A stretch of 64,000 nucleotides of DNA from Sphingomonas sp. IC-11 (GTDB lineage: Bacteria > Pseudomonadota > Alphaproteobacteria > Sphingomonadales > Sphingomonadaceae). The position numbers were made by a program, and so were the translations under genes. Under the pieces are notes generated by a model. That model was not told the origin of the DNA. It was given only the letters and a program-made list of their open reading frames with translations, and did no database searches. Positions 60,601-64,000 of this stretch are shown piece by piece; positions within the stretch are counted from its first letter, which is position 1, and every line of letters starts with the position of its first letter. The stretch is taken from contig NZ_JAJNDU010000002.1 of NCBI RefSeq assembly GCF_021043365.1, positions 124,001 through 188,000 on the forward strand, given 5' to 3'.

Positions 60601-61014
60601 GTGACGAAATCAAAAAGTACAGTAATATATCTCCCATCTGATGACGTTGGGCACTACAGACTCAAAGTCACCATTGTTGTACCCGAACAGTATGATGGAC
60701 GCGGAAAGTCGCCGACTAAGACGCAAAAGCTTATCAACGCGGTTGAATCTATGTCAACCTACCGGCTAGTTGCCCTCTTGTGGGGGGAGCCTGCCCATTG
60801 GGCGAAGCTCGTTGCACCTGATGTAAAAACGTCCGGGGCTTGCGGGCACCACGTCATTGATATCAGCCTACCTGCACCGTTGAACTTTGACAGCGAAAAG
60901 CTATCTTCCGAGTTGCGTTCCCTTTGGGCGGAAATATCGGATGGTGGAATTACAGCCTACATTGACTGTAGGCGATGCTACACAAGCGAAGAGATACTAG
61001 AACACTGCTGGTAA
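60601..61014 (+). CDS. Hypothetical protein, 137 aa
   Basis: Begins with GTG: MTKSKSTVIYLPSDDVGHYR, LKVTIVVPEQYDGRGKSPTK, LVALLWGEPAHWAKLVAPDV, GHHVIDISLPAPLNFDSEKL, and ends YIDCRRCYTSEEILEHCW. Four Cys cluster near the C-terminus (C-x2-C among them), perhaps a metal site. An AGGAGG lies 20 bases upstream, further than usual. Followed by a strong terminator. No domain recognised. Confidence 0.55.
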   Translation: MTKSKSTVIYLPSDDVGHYRLKVTIVVPEQYDGRGKSPTKTQKLINAVESMSTYRLVALLWGEPAHWAKLVAPDVKTSGACGHHVIDISLPAPLNFDSEKLSSELRSLWAEISDGGITAYIDCRRCYTSEEILEHCW

Positions 61015-61015
61015 G

Positions 61016-61048
61016 CGAACGGGGGGCCACTGGCCCCCTTCGTTTTTT
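61016..61048 (+). terminator. Intrinsic terminator after the 137-aa gene
   Basis: GGGGGCC / GGCCCCC stem with ACT loop followed by TTCGTTTTTT. Confidence 0.85.
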
Positions 61049-61347
61049 GTGGTGCATCATTATGCCTTTGCTCTAACGCGCTTGGTGTCGCGCCTCCCTA
61101 TGACGAAGGCCCCTAGATCGCCCGCAAACGGCATCTACAGCGCGCGCAACCGGCTAGATGGACCCATGATCCACACAACACGCAAACGCGCCCCTAGCGC
61201 CCCTAATTGGCTTAGGTTGCTACGGCACGTTGGTTGTCGTTGAAGATGAGGCTTACCTCTTAGAGATATCGGCGAGGCAAGACTCTATCGCGTATTCAGG
61301 GCCAAACCCGAATAATCCCGAAAGCTCACAGCCTCGAAGAAGGCTAT
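61049..61347. other. Gene-free stretch downstream of terminator
   Basis: About 300 bp with no ORF of note on either strand. It forms the 3' side of the minus-strand polymerase-like gene. No structure spotted. Confidence 0.35.
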
Positions 61348-62880
61348 TCACTTGCATTCGATTGTCGGACGCACGCCCACGTAAGCTGCAAATTTCTCTG
61401 ATAGCACCTTCACCGCCAAAGCCTTGTAGCGGCCCGGAACGATAATCGAGTCATGCACGGGCAGCGCTGGTACGCCATGCTCAAAGGCAAGGGCATAGAC
61501 CGTGTCGATCACAGCTTCGCTCTCGATGTACTGCAAGTCACCCCACCTGATGACGCTGTCAGGCCATCCCTTCAAAAGGGGAACGGCATCTAACACCGCA
61601 TCCTTTACGGCCCTGAACGGGTAGGCTGTTAGGTCCTTACCCGTCTTCTTCTCGTAAGTGGCAATTGCGGCATCCGTCCAATCACGATGGAATTTTGTAT
61701 AGCCCAAGACCATCGTGACAAACGCCTTCACGACGCCACGATCAAAGCCGGGAATGATGTAGGGATCAGGATGGTTCGGAAGCGGGATACCGGCCACAGC
61801 GTGAAGGATTGTCAGGTGACTGGCCTTGATATCCAGTTCGATGGTTTCCTCTCCGTTGATGCGGATATCGCCGCGACAGAAAAGGTGGCCCTTCTTTGGT
61901 TTGCCCGGTAGCTGCTGGTAATTACCGAAACCTACCGAGTAGAGCCGCCCACCTTGGTCCCAATCGAAAGCAGACTGATCCCCGCATGAAAACATGCGCA
62001 CGAAGGCATAGTGACAGCTTGGCGTGATTTCCTGTTTGGCGAAGAAGCCATTTAGCTCGTTTACGCGCCCTGCGATCTGCTTTGCCTTTGGGTCAGCGAG
62101 ATCGACGCCCATGCTCTGCGGATCGCGTGCGAACGTCCGAGCCGATTTCAATATCACCGGATTACGGATGCTCGTTGGCCGCATTCTAAAGCCAAAGTGG
62201 CAATGCGCATTGTTGGCCGTGATCCCATAACCGGCCGCCATTTCCAACAGCCTGTCAGTGGCGCGGAAGCGGGCTGCCTGCGCTTTGGCGTCCGATCCCG
62301 TATGCTCCCTGTAGCCCCGCTGGTACTCAATCAGCCGGAACTCATACATGCCCTGCACCACGGACCTGAACGGCTTGTAGCCAACGCCTGCTTTGGTGAA
62401 GGCGGCCGGGTTCATGACGTGATAGCCGTAGCTTATCTCATCATCCGCCACGATGGCCAATAGCTCTGCCACAAATGCACCTAGGGCAGTTTCGAATGAT
62501 CGTGACGGATTGTAGGTCTTATCGGTCCCCCGAATGGCGTGTTTAGCCAAGGCCGATATGAACCGCTTAGCCTTCTCTGTTTTTGGTTCGTGATTGAACC
62601 CAAAGTAGACTCCCTTGCCGATTATCTTCGGGTCTGGTTCTAGACTGTAGCCATAAGCTTCTATGAATCCCTTAAGCGATCCTTTCTCATTTATCGATTT
62701 AAAAAAGGAGGAAAGAAGAGGGGAGGAAAGGGAAGAGGGAAAGGAGAGAAGAAGAGGGAGGGGCATATAGAGTAACCATTTGGTTGGCAGTATGGGGGAG
62801 GACAGGTTAGGCAAAGCCATTGCCGAGGGCCTTAATCCGGAAAGGATATGGGTGTTGCGGTCTTTGGGTCCGCCACCCAT
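61348..62880 (-). CDS. Polymerase-A / T7 RNAP-like palm protein (putative replication enzyme)
   Basis: 510 residues from ATG 62880 (GGGAG 5 bases upstream); a GTG at 62892 is also open. I read three right-hand polymerase motifs in order: A, ELDIKASHLTILHAVAG (Asp about 350); B, DRGVVKAFVTMVLGY (Arg about 381, Lys about 385); C, LPVHDSIIVP (Asp about 477). This fits family A DNA polymerases and T7-like RNA polymerases (H-D-S in C). Spacing A-B is short (35) and B-C 92, so compact. No 3'-5' exonuclease or helicase motif seen. N-terminal ~60 residues include a CT-rich, leucine/serine stretch (LPLLLSFPSSLSSPLLSSFF) from a polypurine DNA run. Sits in the replicase position next to alpA and int. 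No annotation I know matches fully. Confidence 0.6.
   Translation of the reverse strand: MGGGPKDRNTHILSGLRPSAMALPNLSSPILPTKWLLYMPLPLLLSFPSSLSSPLLSSFFKSINEKGSLKGFIEAYGYSLEPDPKIIGKGVYFGFNHEPKTEKAKRFISALAKHAIRGTDKTYNPSRSFETALGAFVAELLAIVADDEISYGYHVMNPAAFTKAGVGYKPFRSVVQGMYEFRLIEYQRGYREHTGSDAKAQAARFRATDRLLEMAAGYGITANNAHCHFGFRMRPTSIRNPVILKSARTFARDPQSMGVDLADPKAKQIAGRVNELNGFFAKQEITPSCHYAFVRMFSCGDQSAFDWDQGGRLYSVGFGNYQQLPGKPKKGHLFCRGDIRINGEETIELDIKASHLTILHAVAGIPLPNHPDPYIIPGFDRGVVKAFVTMVLGYTKFHRDWTDAAIATYEKKTGKDLTAYPFRAVKDAVLDAVPLLKGWPDSVIRWGDLQYIESEAVIDTVYALAFEHGVPALPVHDSIIVPGRYKALAVKVLSEKFAAYVGVRPTIECK
62701..62763. repeat. 63-nt uninterrupted polypurine tract
   Basis: Only A and G on the plus strand. 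It codes in the polymerase-like gene's N-terminus on the other strand (Leu/Ser/Pro). Could form triplex or slip. Confidence 0.8.
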
Positions 62881-63011
62881 CGCTGCTCCCACGCAATTGC
62901 GGGAGAAGAGATAAAGCAGGCCAAGAACCGCATTTTCAGCGATGTAGGGGTGAACAATTCGCCTTGATCGGTGAACAGTTCATCTTCTATCGCGGGTTTC
63001 GCGGAAAGCAA
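62832..63011 (-). CDS. Possible small ORF upstream of polymerase-like gene, 59 aa
   Basis: TTG start gives MLSAKPAIEDELFTDQGELF, TPTSLKMRFLACFISSPAIA, WEQRWVADPKTATPISFPD. Natural-looking composition, but start has only a poor AAGG site and the end overlaps the polymerase-like N-terminus (alternate frame). May instead be part of a longer frame interrupted by a stop at position 63018 region. Confidence 0.3.
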   Translation of the reverse strand: MLSAKPAIEDELFTDQGELFTPTSLKMRFLACFISSPAIAWEQRWVADPKTATPISFPD

Positions 63012-63031
63012 CGCCTTGTACCGGGCGAAGT

Positions 63032-63052
63032 AGTTGCAATGTTAATGCAACT
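63032..63052. promoter_or_regulatory. AGTTGCA/TGCAACT palindrome between alpA and polymerase-like gene
   Basis: Perfect 7-bp arms with a 7-nt centre. It lies upstream of the polymerase-like gene and might be an AlpA operator. Confidence 0.4.
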
Positions 63053-63193
63053 ATATGGTAAGTTAACCCGCTTATTAATTTCTAGCTTAACCAGCTATGT
63101 CGGCACGTTGAATTTCGCCCGGATTTAACAAGCTGGCTTGCTGGATGCGCTTACATACAAGGGAAAACGCCTTTGCCGGTAGTTAGAAGGACT

Positions 63194-63223
63194 GGTGACG
63201 CAGTTGTGGGGTGCTGCGTCACC
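63194..63223. terminator. Perfect 10-bp stem-loop after alpA
   Basis: GGTGACGCAG / CTGCGTCACC with a 10-nt loop, 80 bp beyond the alpA stop on the minus strand. No T run, so either terminator-like or a protein site. The rest of 63012-63303 holds no gene. Confidence 0.5.
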
Positions 63224-63303
63224 AAGCTCACAGCTATCAATCTCACACGCGGGATTGTAGGGGTTTTCTGTTAGCCGCGTCGTAGAGCTTCCCTTGTGCG
63301 CCT

Positions 63304-63498
63304 CTACTCGGAAAGTCCTTTTTGCCAGCCTATGATTGCGCTCTCACGCCAGCCGACCGACCGAGTTGAAATTTTCACCGGTTTAGGGAAGGTTCCCATG
63401 GCGATGTGGGCGTACATCACGGACTTGCTTAGGCCGGTGAGTTCGAGAACTTCTGCTCGGCGAATAATGCGATCAAGGTGGGGCGTGTTGTTTGTCAT
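63304..63498 (-). CDS. alpA: AlpA-family phage transcriptional regulator
   Basis: 64 residues: HLDRIIRRAEVLELTGLSKS, VMYAHIAMGTFPKPVKISTR, WRESAIIGWQKGLSE. Winged-helix MerR-like excisionase/AlpA fold; the TGLSKSVMYAHIAMGTFPKP segment is diagnostic. In P4 and PICI-like elements it activates excision and satellite transcription. ATG 63498 chosen (MTNNTPHLDR); the longer frame adds a non-conserved N-terminus. Adjacent to the integrase. Confidence 0.9.
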   Translation of the reverse strand: MTNNTPHLDRIIRRAEVLELTGLSKSVMYAHIAMGTFPKPVKISTRSVGWRESAIIGWQKGLSE

Positions 63499-63751
63499 GG
63501 CGACGATGATAGCCATTTTGCAGCCTGCCCGAAGAGCGTGTCGGTACCAAATAGGCATTCGCAACCCATATTCGAACCATTAAGAGCGGTTAAGCCGCTC
63601 AAACTAGATAGAAAAATCAACCAGTTGTGGGCTAGGCTACTGGTCGGAATACCGCGTGCGGGTTGTACTTACGGATCACGTCGCCGATGATGTTCGCGCA
63701 CTTCCGGCATAGCGCAGCAGTAGTCCCACCGCTGCCTTCTGTCCCGTTTGG

Positions 63752-64000
63752 TTACCTGATGTTTGCACGTAGCTCATCAAGGTAATCTGCCCACCATTGC
63801 GCCATTTCAACACGCTCTTTCCAGTGAGCGCCGCGATGATACGTGCCTCGTATAACGCTTTTATCGCAATGAGCTAACGAACGCTCAATTGCATCAGGAT
63901 GCCATTTACCGCTTTCATTAAGTAGGCTGCTCGCCATCGTTCTAAATCCATGCGCCACCATTTCGTCTCCTGAATACCCAAGACGACGTAGCGCTGCATT
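63752..64000 (-). CDS. Tyrosine integrase, C-terminus only
   Basis: Gene extends past the right edge. Visible: NAALRRLGYSGDEMVAHGFR, TMASSLLNESGKWHPDAIER, SLAHCDKSVIRGTYHRGAHW, ERVEMAQWWADYLDELRANI. The catalytic H-x-x-R (HGFR), second His (LAH) and nucleophilic Tyr (GTYHR) are all there, in DUF4102-type phage/island integrases. Minus orientation, probably next to and co-directional with the target tRNA outside the window. Confidence 0.95.
   Translation of the reverse strand, partial: NAALRRLGYSGDEMVAHGFRTMASSLLNESGKWHPDAIERSLAHCDKSVIRGTYHRGAHWKERVEMAQWWADYLDELRANIR

Noticed and set aside
62820..63128. 102-aa plus-strand frame beside the polymerase-like gene
   Set aside because: Cys/Arg-rich, no ribosome site; overlaps control elements on the other strand.

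Overview
The window looks like a chromosome segment of a sphingomonad (Alphaproteobacteria, Sphingomonadaceae; Sphingomonas-like). The taxonomic call rests on gene content: MipZ, TrcR (DUF1013), the DUF1476 F1-ATPase inhibitor, a DUF1674/SdhAF4-like protein, a PabB-PabC fusion, lptC-lptA-lptB-rpoN, and a serC leader RNA of the alphaproteobacterial type. It also fits the strong G/C bias in codon third positions and several TTG starts. No complete rRNA, tRNA or CRISPR array was seen.

Positions 1 to about 54.09 kb are core chromosome. In order: the 3' end of gpsA and a DUF1697 gene; AsmA; a 53-aa DUF1674 protein divergent from rsmB-rpe-heparinase-purH; a TonB-domain protein, an MBL hydrolase and trcR on the minus strand; a broken LysR gene; a giant six-GAF hybrid histidine kinase overlapping a LytTR response regulator; an aspartate-type aminotransferase and fused pabB-pabC; an MBL hydrolase, thiL and hppA (K+-independent H+-pyrophosphatase); DUF1476-bolA-grxD (F1 inhibitor plus the BolA/monothiol glutaredoxin Fe-S pair); a five-gene overlapping molybdenum hydroxylase operon (2Fe-2S, FAD/4Fe-4S, Mo subunit, XdhC, MocA-like); a GDPD lipoprotein; panC divergent from mipZ-dnaJ; LOG and extensin-like genes; serC-serA behind a leader RNA; hisZ-purA; an AtuA-like gene; the rnd-lptC-lptA-lptB-rpoN block; a double cold-shock protein with a glycine-rich N-terminus; DUF885 and HPP genes.

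From about 54.09 kb to beyond the right edge lies an integrated mobile island. Its left boundary is a 21-nt segment (54090-54110) that reads, on the minus strand, as the exact 3' end of a tRNA, with 5 nt of T loop, 5 of T stem, 7 of acceptor, the discriminator A and CCA, and then diverges. The right end holds an AlpA-type regulator and the C-terminus of a tyrosine integrase on the minus strand, so the intact tRNA (probably tRNA-Thr by its acceptor sequence) should lie just past position 64000 on the minus strand. The island is visibly more A/T rich.

Its cargo is an HNH (McrA-like) endonuclease, an unrecognised two-gene unit (a 310-aa soluble protein plus a four-helix membrane protein), a serine recombinase with a 20-bp inverted repeat against its start codon, a secreted protein, an exported thermonuclease and several small ORFs. 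Where satellites and PICI-like elements normally carry primase/replicase it has a 510-aa protein with what look like the three palm motifs of family A / T7-like single-subunit polymerases. The int-alpA-replicase order suggests a satellite-like or P4/PICI-like element. The best candidates for undescribed biology are the polymerase-like protein and the soluble/membrane pair.
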